From: Scatophagus argus
Taxonomy: Eukaryota; Chordata; Actinopteri; Scatophagidae
Direction of reading: 5' to 3'
Length of the DNA: 64,000 nt
NCBI RefSeq assembly: GCF_020382885.2
Contig: NC_058506.1
Coordinates: 22,530,318-22,594,317 of the forward strand
Part shown: piece by piece, positions 19,885 through 31,233 of the stretch
Position numbering within the stretch: the first letter of the stretch is position 1
Layout: each line of letters opens with the position of its first letter
Program-made: the position numbers and the translations under genes
Notes under the pieces: model-generated
What the model saw: the letters and a program-made list of their open reading frames with translations, nothing else
The model's database searches: none
Told to the model about the DNA's origin: nothing

Positions 19885-22800
19885 CACTATGTATTTACTT
19901 GAATTAGTCTGATATTTATGCTTCTTCAGTGCTTGTTTGTCCTGATAATCAGGTGTCAGTGAACACATCACGATCCCACTTTGAATTAAAAAAACTCAGA
20001 CTTATTGTGTTTAAGATGTGTGCTTTAACATTGATCTCTTTTAAATAATAATCAGTTTCACATCAAACAAATCATAGCCTCCGACTCTCTGAACTGGCTG
20101 TAGAGTTACCGACTGTAACTCACAGGAGCAGCCATGAGAGCTAACGTTTGGGCGAATCAAACCAGACGTTTGAGTGTTCAGTTAAGTTTTTGTCTTTCAC
20201 TGTGATTTCAGTCAGCTGTTCTTCAGCGTCACTGCAGTGTGTGTTACACTGTAATCCAGTCGGATGACTTGATCTGAACTGCTTTTTGTACCATCTAGAT
20301 TTGGTGAAAACCTCAGTGGAGTTTGGAGCAGTTTTACTGGCAACATTTTGACGGTTTAATAAAGTATCAACGTGCAGTCAAATATGATGAACATCAACAC
20401 ACTAAACAGTTTTAATGGTTTAAATGATAAATTTCATTTTGGATTTTAAACATCTTAAATTGTTAATATGCTGTGATGTCACATGCTGTTGGCCAATCAG
20501 TGATGAGTCTGAGGAAACTCAGCAGGTCACAGAACAGGACGTTTGTGCTAAGGTGCTAACGGCACCTTAGCACAAACGTCCTACAATCATTGTAGAGGTT
20601 AACCTGTGCAGTTAATGTTCAACATTTAAGCTTAAACAACAGAAGATTTTTGTCCGTTCATCATGACTCAACATGATGTTTGACAAGCAGAGACACAACG
20701 TTTGGATGTTTGACTCGACTCCAGTCTGTTCGAACACTCATGAGGCCAAATGTTCACCAAACAAAGACAAATTTCATCCAGCACTTGAACGCACCGCATT
20801 GGCAGAAAGTGGAACAGGATGCGTGAGACTGATGTCTTTGAACACACCAGGCAGTCAGAATATTTTAGAAGAAGAATTGTAATAAATACAATAACTTCTC
20901 TGCTGTGAGTCAGGAAACAAACATGAAAACCGAATGATAACGTTTCAATGTTATCAATGTTATGTTATTTTAATGTTGTTAAATCATGTTTTATCCAAAT
21001 CTGATCAGAAAACATCAAAACTGCAGAATCTGGAGATATGAGCTTTCACCTGCAGAGTGGAGATAAGAGGTTTCATGAGAGACAGGTGACTGCTGACTTC
21101 ATGAACGGGTCACCTGTATCAGGCAACCAACCGCCCCTACCTGCACGCTGACTACACCCTGAGGTGTCGTATGATCAGCCTCAACCTTCAGACCTCCAAC
21201 CGCAGGTGAAGTCAGTCCTCCAGTGTTTACATTTGGGTTCTGGCCCTCCATCAAACCGTGACGCTGGTGTTAAACCGTTAGCTTGAATGTGCACATCCTC
21301 TCCTCCAGCAACAAGATCAGGTGAAGTGCGATAGCTGGCGTCATGGATGCAGGCGGTCCTGTGGATGTTCTCGACAAAGACACGACGGGACGAGCGCCGA
21401 CTGAAGAAGTTTACAGTTTCTTAAGACCACACGCAGCCAGCAGTTTGGGAATTGTTTTTACAATATGGTGACAGGAGTTTCCAATCAAGCAGCTAGTAAA
21501 GCTTTCTGTAATGAGACTCCTGGTCCCCAAACTCACCTCTCTCAGTCCAGCTGAGCAAGCCTGATCCATGGAGGCCTCCCGGTCACCACAGGACCCGAGT
21601 CGGCGTGTCTTATCGCTCATTTATGGACGTATGAATGTGCTTCGTCTGTCTGTAAAGGAGATGTTGTTGTTTATTTGTGTCTGTGTGGATGTTATCGCTG
21701 TGTTTCAAGTACGTCCACTTGCTGTTAAGTTTGCTCCGTGTTTGTCGAGCACCTGAGCGCTCGGCTGTGCGGCCTGTCTGCTGTGTCCTTGTCGTGTTGT
21801 CCGGACTCGACGCCTGCTGAGACGTTTGTTGTTTGAAACTCAGTCGGATGAATTCCAGGAGAGAAAAACTTCAGAGACTCGGTGGGAAGCGAGGACACGA
21901 AAACAAACTGAGATGAGGAGTTTTTAACGAGTCACAAAAGTCTGCAAGAGGAGGACTGGAGGAGGTTAGGGAGAGTTTGTGAAAGTTTTGAACACTTCAA
22001 ATTCGACACTTCCTGTTGCCGCTGCCCAGTGGACGGAGGGAGGCTTCTATCATGAAATATCGACAGGAAGTCCTGGGTGATAGTCAGCAGCTTCACCCAG
22101 TCTGGGTTTATTCAGGTTTATCTCACTGAAGATGTTACAGATGAGAAATGATAAAAAGATTTGCATGTTTGAGTGAAAAACATTAAGATAAATCGTACCA
22201 GTCAACATGTTGCTTTAATCACTGAAGTGCTGATCCTCAAAGTCAGCCTGAGCTTTTTCCCTCGCAGAGAGACAGATGGAGAAAGAGTGAGATTATGCTT
22301 AAACATTAACTGAAAAAACAAATGATAAGCTAAGAAAGACGGAGAGACGAGGTCAATTATGTTTGGAGTCATGTGGAAGAGACCCGAGTGTCCAACACCA
22401 GACAGGAGGGACACAAACTTATTTTTAAAGTCACTTATTAATGTTCATATGTCTCTTATCTGCTGCTCCGCACATTCCACCAGTCTGTCCACCGTCTCTC
22501 CTCTCATCCACCCGTCTCTCCACCCATTCACCCGTCTCTCCACCCCCTCCGCAGCCCTCCAGTCTTCCCTCAGCCTGCACACTGTAAGTACGTTTTCACT
22601 GATTTCCAGAGAAAATCCTCTTTTCATTCTGCTTTCATTCAGCTGCAGTAATCCTTTAATAACTCTCACCAGACTCCATACAAATATGTAACCTTTTTAG
22701 AGTTTGCTGTAAAACCACTGCTTCAGCAGTGCTGTGACATATGGAAAGTTACCATAAGGATACTAAAAATATATTACAGTGTTGGCGGAGGACTGATAGA

Positions 22801-23218
22801 CCAGAACGTGCACTGAGATGGCTGAGGATTGGAATAATTTGGAGAACATTTTGGATAGTTTTGTGGAGGTTTGAAACAATTGCGGTGTGACATAGTTTTA
22901 CCTGAAACTCCAGAAATGTGTTTAAATGTTTGAGTTCATGTTTTAAAAAGAAACCTTTACACAGGTTTAAATGTTTTTATATATTGATCTCATTCACAGG
23001 TTCTTTCAGCTGGAACTGAACATCAGATCCTGAAAACTTAAGACGTCTGTTTCTATTGTTGTTATCATTATCATTATTATATAGTATTTTTAAATGAGCA
23101 TCTCTGTTCGCAGACATACTAAAAACATGAAAACTCAGCTTTAGAGTATTAGTATTTTGGAAAGTGTAGTCTTGGACCCAAAAAGAACAACACAACAATA
23201 AGAAACCAGACAGAAGCG
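19518..23218. other. dck 3' UTR and 3-kb intergenic region
   Basis: It contains a (TG)n tract at 19855-19880, the dck polyadenylation signals, a perfect hairpin at 20536-20582, and an imperfect CACCCGTCTCTCCAC-type repeat at 22490-22560. I see no coding exon with convincing splice sites and conserved protein. Confidence 0.5.
20536..20582. repeat. Perfect 21-bp inverted repeat with 5-base loop
   Basis: The left arm 20536-20556 and right arm 20562-20582 are exact reverse complements, with loop TAACG. The stem includes GTTTGTGCTAAGGTGC. Pairing stops abruptly on both sides. It could be a young palindrome, a cruciform-prone site or an RNA hairpin in a long dck 3' UTR. Confidence 0.95.
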
Positions 23219-26200
23219 ATGGGCTTCTCTGATCTGCTGGAGGAGGTGAGGACTGCTGTAACCTGATGACCTGTCCAGGCAGACCCGGCGTGATGCATGT
23301 GTGTAATGTGTATTTCCCATTCCTTCCCGTTGCCGTGGTGAGGTGGGCGGTTTCGGCAGGTACCAATGGCTCCACGTGACACTGATCAGCTTCCCTGGTT
23401 TGCTGATGGCGAGTCAGAACCTGCTGAATAATTTCATCTCAGGAATCCCCACCCACCACTGCAGCCTGCCGGCCAATCAGAGCCTGTACAACCTGTCTCA
23501 CTACCAGGTAACCTACACATGAACACGAGAACACGAACGAATCAGCTCGTTACTGTGACAAATGAATGTGATTGGTTTGTTTTTTTGAATGGATGTGATT
23601 GGTTGTTTCAGATGGATGAGAAGCAGATGCTGAAAGCGTTCATCCCTCTGGACTCTTCAGGAAGTAAACTGGACAGGTGCAGGAGGTAGAAGTTGTTCTT
23701 TTCCTCTCTGCTGCGTTGTACAGATGGATACTTTCCCTCTGACATCACTTGTTGTCATTGTTATTGTTGTCACTGTTGACATTGTTGTCATTATTGTTGT
23801 TGTCGTCGTTGGTGTTGTTGTCATTGTTGTCATAATCATTGTTGTTGTTGTCATTGCTGATCAGGTTTGTGGAGCCTCAGTGGCAGCTGTTAGCCGCTAA
23901 CAGCTCAGTAAACGTTAGCCAGCTACAGACAGAAGGATGTTTGGACGGATGGACGTTCGACCGCTCTGAGTTCCTTGCCACCACCGTCTCTGAGGTAACG
24001 AGAAGAGACCTGCTGTCCCTGTAGGTCAGCGGGGAGGCTAACAGGGCTGTGTGTGTTAACGGCAGACTGTGGGCTAACGTTCATCACGCCGTCTGTCTCT
24101 CTCAGTGGGACCTGGTGTGTTCTCTGCGTCCTCTGAAACAGATGATTCAGACCATCTATATGGGTGGAGTTTTAACAGGAGCCATCATCTTTGGCAGCCT
24201 GTCAGACAGGTGATACTCACCTGTTCAAACCGCAAACATACACATGAACATTAAACCTGTGAGGGTTTGAACCGACACTGATGTCCTTATGATGTTGTCA
24301 TGTTTTGGTTACATCTTCTCTCTCCTCTAAAATCAGACCAGTCAGATCGTTTTCTCTCTCTGTCTCCCTCTCAGGTTTGGCAGACGGGCCATCCTCATTT
24401 GGTCATACCTGCAGCTGGCCGTGCTCGGCTGTAGCTCCGCCCTTTCTCCCACTTACTCCGCCTACTGCATTTTCAGATTCCTCAGTGGGATGGCAGTGTC
24501 CGGAATCATCCTGAATGGAGTCTCACTGAGTACCTGTCTACCTGTCTTCCTGTCTGTCTTTCTGTCAGTGTGTCTTAAACTGTAGGTTCACTCCTGTCTG
24601 TTTAATCGATTCTCTGTGGAAACAAACTGATGATATGTCATGAGAGGATGGTCAACCTGTCTGTCTGTTTGCCTGTCTGTCTCCAGAGGTGGAGTGGATC
24701 CCGACTAAAACGAGGACATTAGTGGGCACGATCACCTCCTTCTTCTTCACATTTGGTCAGATGATCCTGGCAGGCCTTGCCTATTGGCTGAGAGACTGGA
24801 GGAAGCTGCAGGTGGTCGTCTGTGCCCCCTACTTCCTGTTCTTTGCCTACAGCTGGTCAGTGTGAACTTTCAGAATAAAAGTCTCTAATCTGTCTGCACT
24901 CTCATTTGTCATATAGTGATGGCTACCCTTAGGAATTAGTATTAAACACTCCGATTCCGCCTTCACTAAAGCAGGTGTGAGATTAATCACATCGAATCAG
25001 TCAGTCGTATATCTGAAAGTCATTTCTGATTCTGTGATGAAGGAAAACAAAAAAAAAATGGTTCTTGTTTTTCTTCTGAGTTTAGAGGTTATTCTGGATG
25101 TTTTAGCCTGTAAGCAAAAGTGAAAAAGGACAGCAGCAGAAAAATTCAAGTCAGACTCATGAAGCAAAACAAAAGAGAGAGTGTTCTCAAGGAGGGTGAA
25201 AAGAGCCGGGAAAGAGCTTTGTAGAGTTTTAGAGTCTAAGAGGCGTGTTTTGGAAGGAAGTGGATCCTTTGTGCTCTTTTGAGGAACCACATTGATTGCT
25301 AATTAATTTCTTTGTGTGGAGAGAAAACTGGCCTCCAGCCTCAAAGGGGAATCATTTTATCTCCATAGAATAGTTGAAGACCACATGCTTGCGGACAAGA
25401 AACTTGTACTTTCATGAGTACAAATGCAGTGAACGCACTTAGAACTTGTAAAATCAGTTAATCAGATCAGAGTGTTAACATGATACCTCTCAAACCATGA
25501 GCTAAATAATTATATGGGCGAAAATCACATACACTCATGCGATTTTTCACATTATTGTCTTAAAGGTTATGATCAAAATCTATTAGGTACCAGAATGTGA
25601 ATTCAGATAATGTCAAAAATAATTACATGCTCCGAGACACAAGAGATTTACACATTTTAGCAGACATCTCTGACAATCTCAGACTCTCATGGTGAATAAA
25701 GGAGGGCAACAGAAAGAGAGTAATGTGGTCACAGGAGAAAACAGAGTCGTTAATCCCCTCAGGCTGAATGTGGTTCTGTTCTGCCTTTGGGCACATGCCA
25801 GTGCTGTTAAACGTTTCCCTCATTTGCATCTTTTGATGAGGATCCATGAAGAAGTACAAGGAAACCATGCAAGGAGAGAGGAAATGAGCAGATACATTTT
25901 AAGAAAAATGTATCTGCTCTCTGATTGGTCAGGTGGTTCTCATCTGTGTGCTCTCTGATTGGTCAGGTGGTACTCGGAGTCGGCTCGGTGGCTGGTGCTG
26001 AACCGTCGGTCTGATGAGGCGTTGAAGAGTCTTCACCGAGTCGCTCGAATCAATGGAAAATCAGAGATAGTCGACAAGTTAACACTGGAGGTAACTTGTC
26101 TGTCTGACTGTCTGTCACATACATAAAGATGAGTGATAACCAATCAGAAGTGTGAGATCAGTCCCATGTGACTTGCAGGTTCTCCACTCTCACATGAAGA

Positions 26201-28192
26201 AGGAGATTGAGTCGAGTCGCTCATCATTCACAGCATATGACTTACTGAGGACCAGAGGGATGAGACGTATCTCCATCTGTCTGATCGTCGTCTGGTCAGA
26301 ATACACACCTGTTTTACCTGTACTCCACCTGTGTCCCTTCACCCATCCTCTACCTGAGTCCTTTCCCCTGGCACAAAGGCATATTAGATATATCTACCTA
26401 TTCACCTGTCTCTTCTGCAGGTTCTCCACCAGTTTTGCTTACTACGGTTTGGCGATGGACCTGCAGAAGTTTGGGGTGAGCAACCCGATTAGCAACAAGG
26501 TTACATGTGAGCTATCATTTACTGGTAACTTCCTGTACCTCTCACTCACCTGACACCTGAGGTTCAGGTCATATGGGATGAGAGGTAAACATAGTAAAGA
26601 TCACTAAGTTGGGAGTGTTGCGTGAAAGTCATATACCTGTGACAAACATCATCACCCAGGTGTCTGCCAGAAATGAGACAGACGCCATTACTGTCAGCCT
26701 TCCTCTCCTATTGGCTCTTGGTTGTTCCAGGTGAGTATCTACCTGATGCAGATCATCTTTGGAGCCGTTGATATTCCCGCCAAACTGCTGGCTCTGGCCT
26801 CGCTCTCTTACCTTGGGAGGAGGATCTCTCAGGCCGCCTGTCTCTTCCTGTCGGCCCTCGTCATCTTTGCCAACATGTTTGTTCCCACAGGTAACACACA
26901 CACACACACTGAGACACACTAATACACACACACACAGGTAATGATGACCAAGACCTGCTGTTAGACTTTGTCTGATGATGTCACACATCTAAATCCTCCC
27001 TCCTTCCCACAATGCACCTTCCTCAGTCCAGAACACCTTCACTGAACCAGACTCCCGACTAGACAAGATGAACGTAGGTGGACACACACACACACACACA
27101 CCAGCACACTCATGATATTACTGCCTCCCCTACAGACATGCAGACCATCAGGACCATGTTGGCGTGTCTCGGCAAAGGTTTCACCTCGGCCTCCTTCACC
27201 GTCATCTACCTCTACACTGGAGAACTCTACCCCACCGTCATCAGGTGAGACTGCTGGTTCAAGGTGTCTTCAGCTCTACATCAAAGTTAAACCTGAGTCA
27301 CTGTCTCTTCAAGGAGTTTCAGAACGAAGGCCAAAAGATGCTACAATAATCACAATTGAATAATCTGACAATAATTGATCTTTGTCTCCATTATTTGATG
27401 AATGGACTTTTAGTTCAAGCTGTAAATACAGAACATTCACACCACTGATATGAAAACAATGCCTCCGTCGTAGCACCGTTACCATTAAACCAGATAACCT
27501 GTTAATCTGTGAGTGCACTGATTTCGCGATGTGTGTGATGTGTTTTCAGGCAGACAGGAATGGGCTTCGTCTCCACTATGGCGAGGGTCGGCAGCATGGC
27601 GGCCCCCGCCGTTCTCATCCTGGACGAGGTGAGGTGCTTCTGCTGTAACATAATGTGATGTCCAATAACAACAACATCAACAATCCCTCTAACTCATGCT
27701 AACACTACTGATGGACTACATTTCCCAGGTACTCCCTGTTCTGCCCAGTGTGGTATATGGGGGTGCAGCAGTGTTGGCTGGCTGCTTTGCCTGCTTCCTG
27801 CCGGAGACACTGAACTTGCCGCTGCCCGACACCATTGCTGATGTGGAGGACAAATGGTGAGCGAGTGATATAGACAGTTCTCAACTGGTTTCAATGAGTC
27901 TTTCTTATATTTAGGATCTACATGGTGTAACAGCTGCTAGATGCTGGTGAGGCTAATGCTAACAAATTACTGAGCTGGTTAGACAAATGGTCTGGTAATC
28001 ACCAACTGATCAATGGCTAATAAATAATTATATATCAATAACTTAAAACTGTCTGTGTGAAGGTCTGCAATAAATTCTGGCCTCAGACAACAAGAAGGCG
28101 TGTCATTGCATGAGGGCGGAGCCTCTCAGTGTGAAGGCGTGGCTTTAAAAGAGCTGAAGGATGCAGAAGGGACTGGACTCAATGCCCGCTGA
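23219..28192 (+). CDS. Organic anion transporter, SLC22A6/SLC22A8 type
   Basis: This is a 12-TM MFS antiporter of the basolateral OAT1/OAT3 group that exchanges organic anions for dicarboxylates. Coding exons are 23219-23245, 23343-23507, 23612-23685, 23865-23994, 24106-24209, 24375-24529, 24687-24855, 25967-26090, 26179-26294, 26421-26475, 26731-26890, 27136-27244, 27550-27628, 27729-27856 and 28063-28192, giving 574 residues in frame. Hallmarks are [26 protein letters not shown], the long glycosylated first loop (ANSSVNVS), [59 protein letters not shown], and STMARVGS, whose Arg aligns with the OAT1/OAT3 anion-selectivity Arg. The last exon uses an AAG acceptor. It is closest to OAT1/OAT3 by eye; the precise fish paralogue name is uncertain. 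AATAAA signals at 28395 and 28434. Confidence 0.93.
23752..23860 (+). repeat. (GTTGTC/ATT)n trinucleotide-rich tract in an OAT intron
   Basis: Degenerate GTT, GTC and ATT triplets fill the intron between two coding exons, right up to the acceptor at 23864. It is a simple repeat and the open frames within it are not genes. Confidence 0.85.
25886..25971. repeat. Hairpin plus duplicated splice acceptor ahead of an OAT exon
   Basis: Arms 25886-25900 and 25905-25919 form a perfect 15-bp inverted repeat around AAGA. The right arm runs into a 22-base direct repeat (GCTCTCTGATTGGTCAGGTG plus GT) at 25916-25937 and 25950-25971. The second copy contains the true acceptor GGTCAG|GTGGTAC used at 25967; the first is a decoy 34 bases upstream. 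Confidence 0.9.
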
Positions 28193-31055
28193 CCAATCAG
28201 ATGACACCAGTCAGAGCCAATCACAGCTGTGTTGAACCTTGACCAATCAGATGGCTGCACTGAACCTTAACCAACCAGGCTGCTGAAGTCCTTAATGACC
28301 AAAAAAAATGACCCAATGAGAATCAAAGAGCGAAACGTTTCAGCGTAAAAGTTTTCTGTGTTGCAGAAAATTTCTTTTACTGAGAAACTGAGCCAATAAA
28401 TAACATTCAAATACATTTTGAGTTAGTTTAAATAATAAAGTCAGATGTTTGAGTTTAAATATATTCATCTGAGACACATTTTAAACAGCTTCTGTCATTC
28501 ATAATGAAAAATCAATAATCAATAACTTGCAGTAACACTATAATAAACCTGTGATTAATATCAAATAATGTTGTTGTTTTTGTTTCACAAAAGTTTTCAG
28601 TCATACAGGTAAAAATGAATTAGATCAGGTGTGGTTAACCTGAATCACAACAGTCTTCAGTCAGGTGAGTCAAATTAAAATTACTCAGAATGCAGAAAAA
28701 TTGATATCACTGGATTACAATTACTGATGGTTAATGCAATGCTGCAGCGGCTAGTTTAATCTTTAGTGTGACAGCACAGTTTATTTGTTAACTACATTCA
28801 TAAATTGTTTTATCAAATGTTACCAAAACTTTTATGTTACTTGATGAAGCTGAATTCAGTTCTGTGCAGGACTGACTCACCCTGAACGAGACGGCTTGAT
28901 GATGCGGAAGAGCAGGAGAAACTGCTTACATCTTTACCGTAGGGTTAGAACACCGAAACTTAACGGCAGTCTAATTAGCTGCATACACAAGATTAATGCC
29001 CCGTTTTTTACACTCAAAGAGAGAGTGGAGAATTTCTCTCTGCTTGTCTGATGTTCGGTTTGGGGGGTGGGCCTGCCAGCTTGTCTTCTGACACAATGGA
29101 TGGCTTTGGAACACGTGAGATCTCTGTTTTTAATGGGTTTTTTAAAAAATGTTTTTAGTAAAGGTCTAATTACGTATGTAGTTTATGTATGTTACCTAAA
29201 TATTTGGAGGCCAATATACCCAATATTACAAAAAACCAAACATTTGAACACAGTATATTAAACATTTAGTACATAACATTTATGCAAACAAAGATTACCT
29301 TCATATGCTCCACTGTCTTTATGGCTAATGGAAAAATCCCCGCCTGGAACCCTCAAGGTCCTCTGGATCTTCGTGGATTGGTCTGATGTAGTTTGGTCTG
29401 TAGGCTTTTGTGACAACCCTCTGACTGTGTTCTTTCACAATTCCTATAATTTTTTTATAATTTGTTCTTTGCTCAAAGTTCTTGCAAACCTTTAAAACAA
29501 AAGAGTGCTAGCTATTACCATCACACATGAAAGCCAAAATGACCTTACTGGGAGTGGAATGATGGCCTCCTCAGTGGCTTCGTCCTCATCGACATCAACC
29601 GGGCTAGAAATTACACACGGGAATTTGTGTAAAATTTTAAATATTTAGTCGATTTAGTGACTGATTTAGTTTTAGATTCAGACATTCAGATTTAGATTTG
29701 GATTTAATTTCTATGTATCTGTATTCAAGGATTCAAGGAGCTTTATTGTCATTTCACACATGTAGAAACATGAGGTGGAACAAAATTAGTTTCCCCGGTC
29801 CCGGTATAAGTCCAATTACCTAACAAAATACCTAATGCAAATAAATATAAACAACACTATATAAATATAAAAAAAACAATCAGAATAAGAGATGTACACA
29901 GTACTGCGATATTGTGCAAATGGCGGAGTAGTAGTAGTAGTAGTAGACAGTAGTGCAAATGAAAGTTCAGAGTTCTGTGCAAATGACAATTTTTAACAAT
30001 TATATTTTAGCAATTATATATAAAGTGCTGTTTTGCATGAATTGAATTTTTGCCTCAAATGAAAGAAAAATGAGCTAATTGTGGAGAAAGTGAGCTAAAT
30101 ATTAAAACTATATCAGCTGTAAAACTCTAACCCAATTTTTACATTTTTTACATTTGGCACCCCATATATGTTCATGTAATATTTATATGTAAGAGTTCGT
30201 TTACAAAAGTAAATAAAAAAACAAACAATAAATCAACACCGATTATATATTTCCTGAAGTGCACAGAGAAAAAGAAACACTATTTAAGAACATCAATAAG
30301 AACAGATGGATTTACAAACCAGCCCTTCATTTAACGTTTGGATGTGGACATGATGATGCCTGAGGTAACACTGACCCCTGCTGGGCCACACGTGTCGTGG
30401 CTCCATCATCATGAACGCTAACGGGCTGTAAACAAGCCTCCCTCCTCCAGCGGACCAATCAGAAGGCTAGTCCTGACCCGAGAGACTCTCCGAGATAAAA
30501 ACATACAAACATTTCTTTACAAAAACCAAAAACAAAACATCTGCGTGTTTCCAACATTTCATCACTTATTAAAAACCTTTTACATCTGAGAACATCCTGA
30601 CTGGAAATTCCCATCAGGAACATCAGGTTTGTTGATTCACTTCTCATAGAACAGAAGCTTTGTCTTCAGCGTTTTGTCAACCAAACATAAAGAAAATAAT
30701 CAGCATATTAGCTGGTTCTTAATTCGTTATTCTTGATAGTAGGATGTGAGATCACATTATTTAGTATGTAGATTACTTGATAAATGAATACAATATTACC
30801 AGAATTATAATATTATAATATTTAATATTTTATGTCATGTAAGACTTCAGCAACTAGCTCTCTTCATATTTTAGTGTTGATTAGACATTGTTGTGTGAAC
30901 AGAAAGATATTATTTTATTAATTGTTCAATATAATTCGTGACGGCCTTCGTTTCGTGAGAATGAAATTATGCTGATGAAGAGACAGTTTCAGCTGTTTAT
31001 TTATCAGATATTGGCTGATCTTTTGCTCCTGATGTTTTTGTCTTGGAAATGTAAA
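28193..31055. other. Intergenic region between the OAT gene and pwwp2a
   Basis: It holds the OAT 3' UTR, AT-rich DNA and an old LINE 3' tail at 29727-29990. No supported gene. Confidence 0.5.
29727..29990 (-). mobile_element. LINE 3' UTR relic
   Basis: GGAGCTTTATTGTCATTTCA and AAAATTAGTTTCC, followed by GTGCAAAT repeats and a TAG triplet run (29928-29945), are the usual reverse-oriented 3' end of fish L2-like elements. No coding portion remains. Confidence 0.6.
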
Positions 31056-31073
31056 CGCCCCCTGGTGGCGGCG
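31056..31073 (+). promoter_or_regulatory. Candidate strong CTCF site upstream of pwwp2a
   Basis: CGCCCCCTGGTGGCGGCG closely matches the high-affinity CTCF core. It lies about 160 bases upstream of the pwwp2a start codon and could be an insulator or promoter-proximal site. Binding is inferred from the motif alone. Confidence 0.6.
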
Positions 31074-31079
31074 ACACGC

Positions 31080-31233
31080 CTCACGGACTCTGACAGAATC
31101 ATCCAATCAGAGAAATGATTTGGTTGGTTTCATTTGACGGACAGGAACTGAAGCCAATGGCAATGCGCTTGCGCAGCTCGCAGCGTTGTGGGAGGGCGGG
31201 GCGAGGCCCTGCTCAGCAGCACAGCGGAAGAAA
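31080..31233 (+). promoter_or_regulatory. pwwp2a CpG-rich promoter and 5' UTR
   Basis: It contains ATTGG/CCAAT boxes (CCAATCAG at 31103, GCCAATGG at 31153), an NRF1-like TGCGCTTGCGCA near 31164 and a GGGCGGGGC GC-box at 31195. There is no TATA box, as expected for a broadly expressed gene. Confidence 0.6.

Noticed and set aside
21411-21756. Possible gene in the dck-OAT interval (ORFs on both strands)
   Set aside because: Short, unrelated to known families, and without paired splice signals.
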